From positions 220,168-284,167 of the forward strand of contig NZ_LMCT01000001.1 of assembly GCF_001424875.1 (NCBI RefSeq): 64,000 bases of DNA. Direction: 5' to 3'. The notes beneath the pieces are model-generated. The model saw only the letters and a list, made by a program, of their open reading frames with translations, searched no databases and had not been told where the DNA came from. The DNA comes from Kitasatospora sp. Root107 (lineage in GTDB: Bacteria > Actinomycetota > Actinomycetes > Streptomycetales > Streptomycetaceae). Positions 42,514 through 50,578 of this stretch are shown in pieces (the stretch's first letter is position 1; each line of letters opens with the position of its first letter). A program made the translations under genes and the position numbers.

Positions 42514-43674
42514 ATGGCCAACGAGACAGAGGTTGCGGCAGGCGTCACGGAGGAGTCCGTACGCGAGGCGCTGGCGACCGTCAACGACCCGGAGATCAAC
42601 CGCCCGATCACCGAGATCGGCATGGTGAAATCGGTCGAGATCGGTGACGGCGGCGCCGTCCGGGTCGCGATCTACCTGACCGTCTCGGGCTGCCCGATGC
42701 GCGAGACCATCACCGAACGGGTGACCACCGCCGTCTCCGGCGTCGCCGGGGTGACGGAGGTTCAGGTCGAGCTCGACGTGATGAGCGAGGAGCAGCGCAA
42801 GGAGCTCTCCCACCTGCTCCGCGGCGGCGCTCCCGAGCGGGAGATCCCGTTCGCCAAGCCCGGCACGCTGACCCGGGTCTACGCCGTCGCCTCCGGCAAG
42901 GGCGGCGTCGGCAAGTCCTCGGTCACCGTCAACCTGGCCGCCGCGATGGCCGCCGACGGCCTCAAGGTCGCCGTGGTGGACGCCGACATCTACGGCCACA
43001 GCATCCCCCGGATGCTCGGCGTCGAGGGCCGCCCGACCCAGGTCGAGGACATGATCATGCCGCCGTCCTCGCACGGCGTGAAGGTCATCTCGATCGGCAT
43101 GTTCACCCCCGGCAACGCCCCCGTGGTGTGGCGCGGCCCGATGCTGCACCGCGCCCTCCAGCAGTTCCTGGCCGACGTCTACTGGGGCGACCTCGACGTC
43201 CTGCTGCTCGACCTCCCGCCGGGCACCGGCGACATCGCCATCTCGGTCGCCCAGCTGGTCCCGAACGCCGAGATCCTGATCGTCACCACCCCACAGATGG
43301 CCGCCGCCGAGGTGGCCGAACGGGCCGGCACCATCGCGCTGCAGACCCACCAGAAGATCGTCGGCGTGATCGAGAACATGTCGGGCATGCCCTGCCCGCA
43401 CTGCGACGAGATGATCGACGTCTTCGGCACCGGCGGCGGCCAGACCGTCGCCGACGCCCTCACCCGCTCCGTCGGCGCCACCGTCCCCGTCCTGGGCTCC
43501 ATCCCGATCGACGTCCGCCTCCGCGAGGGCGGCGATGACGGCCGCCCGGTCGTCCTGGCCGCCCCCGACTCCCCCGCCGCCACCGCCCTCCGCACCATCG
43601 CCGGCAAGCTCGGCGGCCGCCAGCGCGGCCTCTCCGGCCTCTCCCTGGGGCTCACCCCGAAGAACAAGTTCTGA
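42514..43674 (+). CDS. mrp: Mrp/ApbC-type P-loop ATPase, iron-sulfur carrier
   Basis: 386 residues. An N-terminal MIP18/DUF59 domain (about 8-95: VREALATVNDPEINRPITE) precedes the deviant Walker A ASGKGGVGKSSVTVNLA (about 127-143). It is followed by DADIYGHSIPRMLG, LLLDLPPGTGD, and the metal-binding C-x2-C in MPCPHCDEM near 300. The homodimer holds a bridging 4Fe-4S cluster on these cysteines and delivers it to apoproteins. ATG 42514 (MANETEV) has no Shine-Dalgarno but a TACCAT -10 box 6 nt upstream. A perfect 34-nt palindrome terminates the gene. It is in the same relative order to tatB and sigE as in M. tuberculosis. Confidence 0.94.
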   Translation: MANETEVAAGVTEESVREALATVNDPEINRPITEIGMVKSVEIGDGGAVRVAIYLTVSGCPMRETITERVTTAVSGVAGVTEVQVELDVMSEEQRKELSHLLRGGAPEREIPFAKPGTLTRVYAVASGKGGVGKSSVTVNLAAAMAADGLKVAVVDADIYGHSIPRMLGVEGRPTQVEDMIMPPSSHGVKVISIGMFTPGNAPVVWRGPMLHRALQQFLADVYWGDLDVLLLDLPPGTGDIAISVAQLVPNAEILIVTTPQMAAAEVAERAGTIALQTHQKIVGVIENMSGMPCPHCDEMIDVFGTGGGQTVADALTRSVGATVPVLGSIPIDVRLREGGDDGRPVVLAAPDSPAATALRTIAGKLGGRQRGLSGLSLGLTPKNKF

Positions 43675-43684
43675 CGCACCGCCA

Positions 43685-43718
43685 CCGAAGGCCCCGGAAC
43701 CGGTTCCGGGGCCTTCGG
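43685..43718. terminator. Perfect palindromic terminator after mrp
   Basis: CCGAAGGCCCCGGAACC followed directly by its reverse complement: 17-bp arms and no spacer. Confidence 0.85.
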
Positions 43719-43731
43719 CGTCCCCCGGATC

Positions 43732-44082
43732 ATGAGGGGATGTCTGATCGTCGGCCTGCTGCCCGTCGCAGCGTTCACGCTGCTGCTGAGCATGGCGTCG
43801 ACCGTCGAGGCGGAGTCACCGGAGCAGTTCCCCGGGCTGCGGCCCAACCATGGGCCGATCGCCCTGCTGCTCCTGGTGGTCGGGGTGGTCGCCGTCGCCG
43901 GGGCCCTGCTGGCGGCCCGGGGTGGGTCACGGTGGCGGGTCGCTACCGCGGGGGCGGTCTGCGGGCTGTTGCTGCTCCTCGCCGGGTGGCGTGGGGTGAC
44001 CCTGGCCCCGATGCTGCACTGCTCGGGGCACACCGCGATCAGCCAAGAGGACGACGGCTCCTACCGGTGCGCCGATCGGTGA
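43732..44082 (+). CDS. Small membrane protein, unknown function
   Basis: 116 residues with three hydrophobic helices (about 3-22, 42-60 and 70-92) and a Cys-containing tail (LAPMLHCSGH and SYRC). The start MRGCLIVGLLPVAAFTLLL could be a membrane anchor or uncleaved signal; there is no lipobox. The ATG lies only 14 nt after the mrp terminator and has no good Shine-Dalgarno, so both start and expression are uncertain. It converges on the next gene with one base between the stop codons. Confidence 0.55.
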   Translation: MRGCLIVGLLPVAAFTLLLSMASTVEAESPEQFPGLRPNHGPIALLLLVVGVVAVAGALLAARGGSRWRVATAGAVCGLLLLLAGWRGVTLAPMLHCSGHTAISQEDDGSYRCADR

Positions 44083-44083
44083 C

Positions 44084-44752
44084 TCAGCGGCCGTTGTAGA
44101 CCGTCAGGTCGGGGACGGTGGCGAAGCCCGCGCCGTAGGCGCTGATGCCGCGGCCGTAGGCGCCGAGGAGGACGCCGGGGGCCTCGCCCGCGAGGACCCA
44201 GCCGTATTCGGACTCGCGGTAGCGGAAGGGCTGCGGGAGGCCGTTGACGGGGAGGGTGAGGGGAGACCAGCCCGGGCCGTCGAGGTCGTCGGCGAGGTCC
44301 CAGGCGAGGGCGCTCTGCTGGTCGAGCCAGTCCTGGCGGAGGGTGCGGTCGAGCTGGCCGGGCCAGGTGGCGGCGAGCAGTCCCGAGCCGGCCAGCCAGG
44401 CGGCGGAGGAGGCGGAGGTGGCTTCGAGCATGCCGGTGTTGTCGGCGCTGCGGCGGCTGTCCCGGCGGGCCACCGTGACCACCACGGCGAACTTGCGGAC
44501 GTCCCGGGCCTCGTAGTGCTTGGCGGGCTCCTCGCCGTGCCCGAGGGTGCCGTAGTCGATCGGCTGCTCGACCCGGCCCGGCGTGGCCCCGGCCTGCATC
44601 AGCCAGCGTCGCCCGGCCCAGCCGTCGTCCAGGCCGTACCAGGGGAAGTCGGCGGCCAGGTACGGCGTCAGCGGGTCGACCGCCGCCCGGGTCTGTGCTC
44701 CCACGGTGGCGCCCACCGTGGCCGTCCCCACCGCACGGCTCGTCGCGTCCAT
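44084..44752 (-). CDS. Hypothetical protein, Streptomyces-type, unknown function
   Basis: 222 residues, no signal peptide or membrane span. A Gly/Tyr-rich C-terminus (APGVLLGAYGRGISAYGAGF) and a VVTVARRDSRRSADNTG segment are the most distinctive parts; I know similar Streptomyces proteins but no function. The ATG at 44752 has an excellent GAGGAGG 7 nt upstream, which argues that it is translated. It precedes no obvious operon partner; tatB upstream is on the same strand 117 nt away. Confidence 0.7.
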   Translation of the reverse strand: MDATSRAVGTATVGATVGAQTRAAVDPLTPYLAADFPWYGLDDGWAGRRWLMQAGATPGRVEQPIDYGTLGHGEEPAKHYEARDVRKFAVVVTVARRDSRRSADNTGMLEATSASSAAWLAGSGLLAATWPGQLDRTLRQDWLDQQSALAWDLADDLDGPGWSPLTLPVNGLPQPFRYRESEYGWVLAGEAPGVLLGAYGRGISAYGAGFATVPDLTVYNGR

Positions 44753-44868
44753 TCCTGGGCCTCCTCGTACAGCACTGATCGATAGAGCATTCAGCACAAT
44801 AGCGGCGGACACGCCGACGCCCCGCTCAGCACGGCGGCCGGGCGGGGCGTCGGGGCGACGAACAGGGG

Positions 44869-45309
44869 TCAGGTGGCGTCCGGGTCGAACGGCGGGCGCT
44901 CGTCCTTCTGCAGCGGATCGGCCGCGACCGGGGAGGCTATCGGCGAGGCGAGGGGCGAGGCCGACTTGGTCAGGTCGGCGACCGCCCGGCTCGGCGCCGG
45001 GTCGTCGTTGAGCACGGACTTGATGTCGAGACCGTCCCGGATCTCCTTGAAGCCCAGCGGGTCCTCGTTGCCGCCGAGCAGCTGCTTGCGGACGAAGGTC
45101 TTCGGGTTCAGGTCCTCGAAGTCGAAGTCCTTGAACTCCGGGCCCAGCTCGGAGCGGATGTCCTCCTTGGCACTGTCCGCGAAGGTACGCACCTTGCGGA
45201 CGAAGCCCATCACGTCCTGGATCAGCTTCGGCAGTTTGTCCGGACCGAAGATCACGATGGCCAGGATGACCAGTGTCACGACCTCAAGTGGGCCTACGTC
45301 TGTGAACAC
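44869..45309 (-). CDS. tatB: TatB: twin-arginine translocase subunit (sec-independent translocase)
   Basis: 146 residues. VFTDVGPLEVVTLVILAIVIFG is a single N-terminal membrane helix, followed by the Hcf106/TatB signature FGPDKLPKLIQDVMGFVRKV, an amphipathic helix, and a long acidic C-terminal tail. With TatA and TatC it exports folded proteins carrying twin-arginine signals. GTG 45309 has GGGAG 5 nt upstream. It follows the anti-sigma gene by 129 nt. In M. tuberculosis the order is sigE-rseA-htrA-tatB; here no htrA gene is present between anti-sigma gene and tatB. Confidence 0.92.
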   Translation of the reverse strand: MFTDVGPLEVVTLVILAIVIFGPDKLPKLIQDVMGFVRKVRTFADSAKEDIRSELGPEFKDFDFEDLNPKTFVRKQLLGGNEDPLGFKEIRDGLDIKSVLNDDPAPSRAVADLTKSASPLASPIASPVAADPLQKDERPPFDPDAT

Positions 45310-45438
45310 CCGAGCTCCCGGCACCTGATGAAATCTGGACAGCGTCAGTACAGAGTAATGGCCACCGGCGTGTCCCAAGGCCCCAGCTTGATGAAGCTGT
45401 GGCAAAGAAGCAGGCCCCGAGCAGCCCGCCGCGGTGGA

Positions 45439-46269
45439 TCAGCGGAGGTAGTGCTGCGGCGCGACGGGATTGCGGACGGCCTCCGCGCCCGGCTGCCAAC
45501 TGGGCAGCGCCGCCATCAGCCCGCCGGGCGTCCGCACGGGGTACGCCGCGGGGAAGTCCACCGGGAGCACCACGGAGCCGCCGCCGGGACCGCTCACCGG
45601 GGAGACCGTGCCGTGCTGTTCCTCACCGGAGACCGCGGAGACCCCGCCCAGGGTGACCGCCGCGACCGAGAAGGCCCCGGCCGCCGCGAAGACGAACCGC
45701 CGGCCGAGCGGCGCGGAGCGGGCCATCGGCGACTCGGCCGCCGCCGCCAGCGGACGGAACGAGCGGCGGGCCCTCGGGTCCACCCCCGGCAGGGGGGCGC
45801 CGGCGCCGAGGGCTCCGGACCCGAACGAGGACCCGGCACCCCGGCCGAACGAACCGCCGGTCAGCCGGCTGCCACCGAGCGTCCCCGCGCCGGGCACGGA
45901 AGGGCCACCGGGATGCTCGTCGTCCTCGGGCAGCGCGGCGACCGCGAGCAGCCGGGCCATCAGCAGCGAGGAGGGGTCGGGAGCGGCACTACGGGTCAGC
46001 AGCTGCTTGGCGGCCCGGCTCTCGTCCGCCTCGGCGAGGCAGTCGGGGCAGGTGGCCAGGTGGGCCTGGACCCGCTCGCGGGCGTCGTGGTCCAGCTCGC
46101 CGTCGACGAAGGCGGAGAGCCGGTCACCGAGGTGGTGCTGCTCAGCGAGCGGCTCGGCGGCGGCCCGCAGCGGGACCGCCCGAAGCTCCGTCACCGGCTC
46201 GGCCCGACGGCCGAGTTGGGCCCAGCCGGAGCCTCGCCTGGCCCGGCCGGTGGGTTCGGCGGAGGTCAC
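45439..46269 (-). CDS. Zinc-finger anti-sigma factor (RseA-like) for the adjacent ECF sigma factor
   Basis: 276 residues. The ZAS/zf-HC2 domain (about 42-85) has [20 protein letters not shown] with HLATCPDC, the H-x3-C-x2-C zinc motif. A low-complexity Gly/Ser/Pro linker (about 120-185) leads to a single hydrophobic helix (about 195-215: [18 protein letters not shown]) and an outer C-terminal segment. So it probably sits in the membrane with the ZAS domain holding the sigma factor inside. The GTG start overlaps the sigma factor stop by 4 nt (GTGA), assuring matched synthesis. The M. tuberculosis homologue is RseA (Rv1222). Confidence 0.9.
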   Translation of the reverse strand: MTSAEPTGRARRGSGWAQLGRRAEPVTELRAVPLRAAAEPLAEQHHLGDRLSAFVDGELDHDARERVQAHLATCPDCLAEADESRAAKQLLTRSAAPDPSSLLMARLLAVAALPEDDEHPGGPSVPGAGTLGGSRLTGGSFGRGAGSSFGSGALGAGAPLPGVDPRARRSFRPLAAAAESPMARSAPLGRRFVFAAAGAFSVAAVTLGGVSAVSGEEQHGTVSPVSGPGGGSVVLPVDFPAAYPVRTPGGLMAALPSWQPGAEAVRNPVAPQHYLR

Positions 46270-47084
46270 GCCGACCCCCGATCGGCCCCGGCGGGCTCGG
46301 CACCCACCGCCACCGGCTCGGCCCCGCCCCGGCGCACCCGGCCCGGAGCGGACCCCGGGGCGCGGTGCTTGAGCGCGGCACGCAGGTGCGAACGGCCGCG
46401 GTGGATCCGGCTGCGCACCGTCCCGAGCTTGACGCCCAGGGTCGCGGCGATCTCCTCGTAGCTGAGGCCCTCGATGTCGCAGAGCACCACGGCAGCGCGG
46501 AACTCAGGGGCCAGGGTGTCCAGCGCCTGCTGGACGTCGGCGTCGAAGTGGGTGTCGCTGAAGTGCTGGGCCGGGCTCGGCTCACGGCTCGGCAGCCGCT
46601 CGGCCGCGTCGTCGCCGAGCGCGTCGAAACGGATCCGCTGGCGGCGGCGCACCATGTCCAGGAACAGGTTGGTGGTGATCCGGTGCAGCCAGCCCTCGAA
46701 GGTGCCGGGGGTGTAGGTGGAGAGCGAGCGGAACACCCGGACGAAGACCTCCTGGGTCAGGTCCTCGGCGTCGTGCTGATTGCCCGTCAGGCGGTAGGCC
46801 AGCCGGTACACCCGGGCGCTGTGCGCCTCGACGATCTCCGCCCAACTCGGCGGCGTCCAGGTCTGCGCGTCGGGGCCCTCGGCGAAGGTCGCGAGCGGGG
46901 CGGGGGCGTCGGCCACCACGGTGTCGGCTGCGGTCGACTTGTCCAGGGGGGAGGGCACAGGCTGGTTCATCACGGGCTTCGGCGTACGGGCCGACGTAGA
47001 GCCGCTCAGGTGCCACGGCGTCAGGACGTCGCCCTCAGCCACACCTCCTCGGTCGGCTCTTCTGCCCAGCAGGGCCACCACCAT
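46266..47084 (-). CDS. sigE: ECF sigma factor SigE (mycobacterial SigE-type)
   Basis: 272 residues from ATG 47084. Region 2 (about 95-165) has [37 protein letters not shown] and [17 protein letters not shown]. Region 4 (about 195-250) has [20 protein letters not shown] and [20 protein letters not shown]. There is no region 3. This is the cell-envelope-stress ECF sigma of the mycobacterial SigE type, not the CseBC-linked Streptomyces SigE. ATG 47084 ([14 protein letters not shown]) follows GAGGTGG and fits homologues. It is coupled to its anti-sigma gene and divergent from an O-methyltransferase gene, as in M. tuberculosis Rv1220c-Rv1222. Confidence 0.92.
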   Translation of the reverse strand: MVVALLGRRADRGGVAEGDVLTPWHLSGSTSARTPKPVMNQPVPSPLDKSTAADTVVADAPAPLATFAEGPDAQTWTPPSWAEIVEAHSARVYRLAYRLTGNQHDAEDLTQEVFVRVFRSLSTYTPGTFEGWLHRITTNLFLDMVRRRQRIRFDALGDDAAERLPSREPSPAQHFSDTHFDADVQQALDTLAPEFRAAVVLCDIEGLSYEEIAATLGVKLGTVRSRIHRGRSHLRAALKHRAPGSAPGRVRRGGAEPVAVGAEPAGADRGSA

Positions 47085-47175
47085 ATCCACCTCACCCGTC
47101 AGCTCCGGATAAAGCACCGATTCCCGCCCTGGGAGCACCCGCTCCATGGGCCGATCACCACTTCCCTTCAGGGTC

Positions 47176-47201
47176 AACGGCCGGTCTTCGAACGCGGTTC
47201 C
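47176..47201 (-). promoter_or_regulatory. Predicted ECF-type (autoregulated) promoter of sigE
   Basis: On the minus strand GGAACC (47201-47196), 16 bp, CGTT (47179-47176). This matches the GGAAC...CGTT class of ECF promoters used by mycobacterial SigE/SigH-type sigma factors. It lies about 90 nt before the sigE start. Confidence 0.6.
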
Positions 47202-47212
47202 CGCCCGGCCAG

Positions 47213-47218
47213 TAATCT
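47213..47218 (+). promoter_or_regulatory. -10 box for the O-methyltransferase gene
   Basis: TAATCT, with no good TTGACA-like -35. It faces away from the sigE promoter 12 bp to the left. Confidence 0.35.
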
Positions 47219-47261
47219 GTGGCTGGAAATATCGACATCAGGCGCTCCGGAAGAGGCAGCC

Positions 47262-47894
47262 ATCACCGAGTTCGGGCCCGCGCACGCGGCTCTCGCCGAC
47301 ACCTACGTCGGCGAGGACGCGGTGTTGACCTATGCCAGGGCCCAGTCCGCGCGGGCCGGCATCCGGGCGATCGGGCCGAGCGGTGGCGCCACGCTACGGC
47401 TGCTGGCCGCCGCCGTGGACGCCAAGGCGATCGCCGAGGTGGGCACCGGCACCGGCGTCTCGGGGGTCTACCTGCTGCGCGGGATGCGTCCTGACGGCGT
47501 GCTGACCACCGTCGACCTGGAGCCGGTCCGCCAGCAGTACGCCCGGGAGGCGTACCACGCGGCCGGCTTCGCCCCGAACCGGGCGCGCTTCATCCCCGGC
47601 CGGGCCCTGGACGTGCTGCCCCGGCTGGCGGACGGTCAGTACGACCTGGTCTTCTGCGACGGCGACCCGGCCGAATCGCAGTCGTACCTTGCAGAATCGT
47701 TGCGCCTGCTCCGACCGGGCGGCGTGGTCTGCTTCGAAGGAGTGTTCCAGGAGGGCCGGTTGGCCGAACCGAACCACCGCGACCCGCAGACCCGAGCCGT
47801 CCGCGAACTGGTCCGGGACGTCCGGGAGAGCGACCTACTGCTGCCCGCCCTGCTGCCGGTCAGCGACGGCCTGCTCTGCGCCGTGAAGCGCTGA
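47262..47894 (+). CDS. O-methyltransferase (family 3, Rv1220c-like)
   Basis: About 210 residues. Class I SAM fold: AIAEVGTGTGVSGVYLLRGM is motif I, TVDLEPVRQQYAREA the adenine-binding Asp strand, YDLVFCDGDPAESQSYL motif II, and RLLRPGGVVCFEGVFQEGR motif III. The metal-dependent caffeoyl-CoA/catechol O-methyltransferase family is closest. No ATG, GTG or TTG is in frame at the conserved N-terminus: the best-placed ribosome site (GGAAGAGG, 5 nt spacing) points to ATC 47262, and the first canonical start is GTG 47322 with GCGAGGA 4 nt upstream. The true start is therefore open. Divergent from sigE, as in mycobacteria. Confidence 0.82.
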   Translation: MTEFGPAHAALADTYVGEDAVLTYARAQSARAGIRAIGPSGGATLRLLAAAVDAKAIAEVGTGTGVSGVYLLRGMRPDGVLTTVDLEPVRQQYAREAYHAAGFAPNRARFIPGRALDVLPRLADGQYDLVFCDGDPAESQSYLAESLRLLRPGGVVCFEGVFQEGRLAEPNHRDPQTRAVRELVRDVRESDLLLPALLPVSDGLLCAVKR

Positions 47895-47922
47895 CCCCGG
47901 CACGATCCGGCCCCGGACAGCA

Positions 47923-47958
47923 CCGAGCCCGGCTCCGGTGATCCGGAGCCGGGCTCGG
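47923..47958. terminator. Strong bidirectional terminator
   Basis: Perfect 16-bp stem CCGAGCCCGGCTCCGG/CCGGAGCCGGGCTCGG with TGAT loop, between the convergent O-methyltransferase and DUF3117 genes. Confidence 0.88.
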
Positions 47959-48002
47959 CGTCGTACGCGTGTCTCCAGGGAGAACGCAGGGCACCCGCTG
48001 GG

Positions 48003-48170
48003 TCAGCCGGTGGCCGCCTTCAGGGCGTCACCCAGGGCGCTCGCCTCATCCGGCGTGAGCTCCACTACGAGGCGTCCGCCGCCTTCGAGCGGCACTCGCA
48101 TGATGATGCCCCGCCCCTCCTTGGTGACCTCGAGCGGGCCGTCACCCGTCCGCGGCTTCATGGCCGCCAT
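48003..48170 (-). CDS. DUF3117 family small protein (Rv1211-like)
   Basis: 55 residues: MAAMKPRTGDGPLEVTKEGR, then GIIMRVPLEGGGRLVVELT and a helical end DEASALGDALKAATG. This is the very conserved actinobacterial DUF3117 family; the function is unknown. AGGAAGGGG lies 7 nt before the ATG, and a GATAAT -10 box is 82 nt upstream. The gene is monocistronic, with a strong shared terminator behind it. Confidence 0.92.
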   Translation of the reverse strand: MAAMKPRTGDGPLEVTKEGRGIIMRVPLEGGGRLVVELTPDEASALGDALKAATG

Positions 48171-48251
48171 GCTCGTTCCCCTTCCTGCAACCGCTCAGCT
48201 ACGTCCCGGCAGTCCGTCCACCGCCGGTATCGAACGCATTGATCGGAAGCC

Positions 48252-48282
48252 ATTATCCCGCATCAGATGGCTTGATGACCAA
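48252..48282 (-). promoter_or_regulatory. Predicted promoter of the DUF3117 gene
   Basis: On the minus strand TTGGTC (48282-48277), 19-bp spacer, GATAAT (48257-48252). An AAGCCAT/ATGGCTT inverted repeat (48247-48273) overlaps the -10 and could be a regulator site. Confidence 0.45.
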
Positions 48283-48462
48283 CGTCACTCTCTCCGCACC
48301 GCCGACCACACCCGCCCAGAGCACCGCATTACCCGCCAGAAGCCCCGGCGGCACTGCTCCGGCGACACCGCCAAAAGGTGCCCGACCTCACACTCCCCGG
48401 CACCCGTGGTGCTCGGGCATGCTGACTTCGTCCCACCCTCGACCCCCAGGGAGCCCTCGCCC

Positions 48463-49251
48463 ATGTCCGACTCCGTGCTGTTCGAACACGACGGCGGCCT
48501 GGCCGTCATCACCATCAACCGGCCCGAGGCGATGAACGCCCTGGACATCGCCACCAAGGTGGCACTGCGGGACGCCGTGATCGCGGCGGCCGAGGACAGC
48601 GCCGTCCGGGCCGTGCTGCTCACCGGTGCGGGCGAGAAGGCCTTCTGCGTCGGTCAGGACCTCAAGGAGCACCTCGGACTGCTGGGCACCAGCGACGCGC
48701 CGCTGAAGACCGTCGCCGAGCACTACAACCCACTGGTCCGGGCGCTGGCCGGGATGAACAAGCCGACCGTCGCGGCGGTCGGCGGGGTCGCCGCCGGCGC
48801 CGGGGCCTCGCTGGCCTTCGCCTGCGACTTCCGGATCGTGGCCGACACCGCGGGCTTCAACACCTCGTTCGCCGGGGTCGCGCTGACCGCCGACTCGGGC
48901 GCCTCCTGGACCCTGCCCCGGCTGGTCGGGCACGCCCGGGCCACCGAACTGCTGATGTTCCCGCGCACCGTGAAGGCGGCCGAGGCGGCCGAACTCGGGC
49001 TGGCCACCAAGGTCGTCCCGTCCGCCGAACTGGCCGCCACCGCCCGGGAGTTCGCCCAGCGCCTGGCGCAGGGTCCGACGGTCGCGCTCGGCGCGATCAA
49101 GACCGCCCTGGCGTACGGGGCCACCCACACGCTGAGCGAACTCCTCGACAAGGAGGACGAGCTCCAGACCCTGGCGGGCGCCAGCGAGGACCACCGCATC
49201 GCGGTCAATGCCTTCGTCGCCAAGCAACAGCCGGTCTACCTCGGGCGGTAA
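48463..49251 (+). CDS. Enoyl-CoA hydratase/isomerase family protein
   Basis: 262 residues. Crotonase-fold motifs: LAVITINRPEAMNALD, VLLTGAGEKAFCVGQDL, then PTVAAVGGVAAGAGASLAFA with the oxyanion Gly, and FAGVALTADSGASWTLPRLV. The catalytic Glu positions of classical crotonase are not both conserved (Ala-Asp replace Pro-Glu-type residues in the second loop), so it may be a 2,3-dehydroadipyl-CoA or PaaG-like isomerase rather than a canonical hydratase. FCVGQDLKEH resembles phenylacetate-pathway PaaG. ATG 48463 has AGGGAG upstream. It converges on tag across a repeat element. Confidence 0.88.
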   Translation: MSDSVLFEHDGGLAVITINRPEAMNALDIATKVALRDAVIAAAEDSAVRAVLLTGAGEKAFCVGQDLKEHLGLLGTSDAPLKTVAEHYNPLVRALAGMNKPTVAAVGGVAAGAGASLAFACDFRIVADTAGFNTSFAGVALTADSGASWTLPRLVGHARATELLMFPRTVKAAEAAELGLATKVVPSAELAATAREFAQRLAQGPTVALGAIKTALAYGATHTLSELLDKEDELQTLAGASEDHRIAVNAFVAKQQPVYLGR

Positions 49252-49278
49252 GCCTTCGCAGGTGCTTCAGCATCTACG

Positions 49279-49403
49279 GTCAGGGGCTCGGGGAACTGCG
49301 AGGAGATCTGGCGTGCGGGTCACTGCGAAAGTGCCTGACCCAGTAGGCACGTTGAACGCTCCAGAGGTTGGCGTCGCAGTTCCCCGAGCCCCTGGATAGT
49401 GCA
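49279..49403 (+). repeat. Dispersed palindromic intergenic element, copy 4 of 7
   Basis: Arms CAGGGGCTCGGGGAACTGCG and GTCGCAGTTCCCCGAGCCCC; core GCGAAAGTGCCTGACC on the plus strand. The outer right end is GTGCAA; the left outer motif has decayed. It is between convergent stop codons. Confidence 0.9.
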
Positions 49404-49426
49404 ACCGGGCGCCCCTGCAGAAAAGT

Positions 49427-49996
49427 TCAGCGCGCGTGACAGTCGATCAGGTGGTCGTTGACCAGCCCGCACGCCTGCATCAGCGCGTACGCCGTGGTCG
49501 GCCCGACGAAGCGGAAGCCCTGCTTCTTGAGCTCCTTGGCCAGCGCCGTGGACTCCGGCGTCACCGCCGGTACGTCCGCGAGGATCCGCGGCGCCGGCCG
49601 GGAGCCGGGCTCGACCGCGAACTGCCAGATCAGCGCGTCCAGTCCGCCGTCCAGCTCGCGTGCGACCCGGGCGTTGGCGATGGTGGCCGCGATCTTGGCA
49701 CGGTTCCGGATGATGCCGGGATCCTGGAGCAGCCGCTCGGCGTCCGCCTCGTCGAACTCCGCCACCTTGGCGATCTCGAAGCCGGCGAACGCGGCCCGGA
49801 ACCCCTCCCGGCGGCGCAGAATGGTGATCCAGGACAGCCCGGACTGGAACGCCTCCAGGGCGACCCGCTCGAACAGCGCGTCGTCGCCGTGCACCGGACG
49901 GCCCCACTCGGTGTCGTGGTAGACCCGGTAGTCGTCCGCCGAGTCGCCCCAGCCGCAGCGCAGCAGGCCGTCGGCGCCCAGCACCGCTCCGGTCAC
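49427..49996 (-). CDS. tag: DNA-3-methyladenine glycosylase I
   Basis: 189 residues. RCGWGDSADDYRVYHDTEWG is the typical start, including the conserved Cys and the Tyr-His pair. ALEAFQSGLSWITILRRREG and DPGIIRNRAKIAATIANARV follow, and the C-terminal CGLVNDHLIDCH supplies the zinc ligands with the N-terminal Cys and His. Tag removes 3-methyladenine from alkylated DNA. The GTG start overlaps the stop of the DivIVA-like gene by 4 nt. The same pair is adjacent in M. tuberculosis (Rv1209-tagA). Confidence 0.94.
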   Translation of the reverse strand: MTGAVLGADGLLRCGWGDSADDYRVYHDTEWGRPVHGDDALFERVALEAFQSGLSWITILRRREGFRAAFAGFEIAKVAEFDEADAERLLQDPGIIRNRAKIAATIANARVARELDGGLDALIWQFAVEPGSRPAPRILADVPAVTPESTALAKELKKQGFRFVGPTTAYALMQACGLVNDHLIDCHAR

Positions 49997-50415
49997 TGCC
50001 CGGCCTCGCCGTCCTGGCGCTTCGTCACGTCCACCACGTCCGTCGCGTGCGTCCCGTGCGTCACCTTGGCGAACTCCTCCAGGCCGGGCAACGGCTCCTC
50101 GCCCTCGGGCGTGTTCGCCACCACCGCGCCGACCAGCACTGCGGCGGCCTCCAGCTCGGAGATCCGGGTGTCGCGGAGCGCGAGCTCGGCGCCGAGCCGG
50201 TCGAGCACGTCGTCCACCTCGTCCATCCGATAGCCGCGCACCGCCATCGGCAGCCGGATCTCGTCCACGTCCGTCCGGCTCAGCGGCCGGTCCTGCGGCA
50301 GCCGCGCCGCGATCCGGTCGTGCACCGCCTCGGGAAGAGTCCCGCCACCACCCAGCGCCACCAGTGCGGTTCCACCGACCACCACGGCCATCGCCACCAC
50401 GACCAACCAGAACAC
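49993..50415 (-). CDS. Membrane-anchored DivIVA-domain protein
   Basis: 140 residues. A single N-terminal helix (FWLVVVAMAVVVGGTALVAL) anchors it. The DivIVA/Wag31-like motif VDEIRLPMAVRGYRMDEVDD, then VLDRLGAELALRDTRISELE, forms the start of a coiled coil, and a short acidic tail follows. Such short DivIVA-repeat proteins may localise to curved membrane or septa; the function is not established. GTG 50415 has GGAGGA 6 nt upstream. It is cotranscribed with tag by a 4-nt overlap and divergent from folP2. Confidence 0.85.
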   Translation of the reverse strand: MFWLVVVAMAVVVGGTALVALGGGGTLPEAVHDRIAARLPQDRPLSRTDVDEIRLPMAVRGYRMDEVDDVLDRLGAELALRDTRISELEAAAVLVGAVVANTPEGEEPLPGLEEFAKVTHGTHATDVVDVTKRQDGEAGQ

Positions 50416-50578
50416 GAGCTGTCCTCCAGTACCTTCCAGTGGACCTAGCCGGGCCCTCTCCTACGGAGCACGTCGGGCGGGCGGCGTGCTCCGTAGGAGA
50501 GGGCCCGAGATGGGATCATGGTCCCCGAACAGACCGGGGCCCATCATTGCACCCGGGCGAGCTGTGGAGGAGACACCG

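Noticed and set aside
45309..45405. Extended N-terminus for TatB
   Set aside because: The upstream codons add a non-hydrophobic stretch before the membrane helix that TatB proteins lack; GTG 45309 has a ribosome site.
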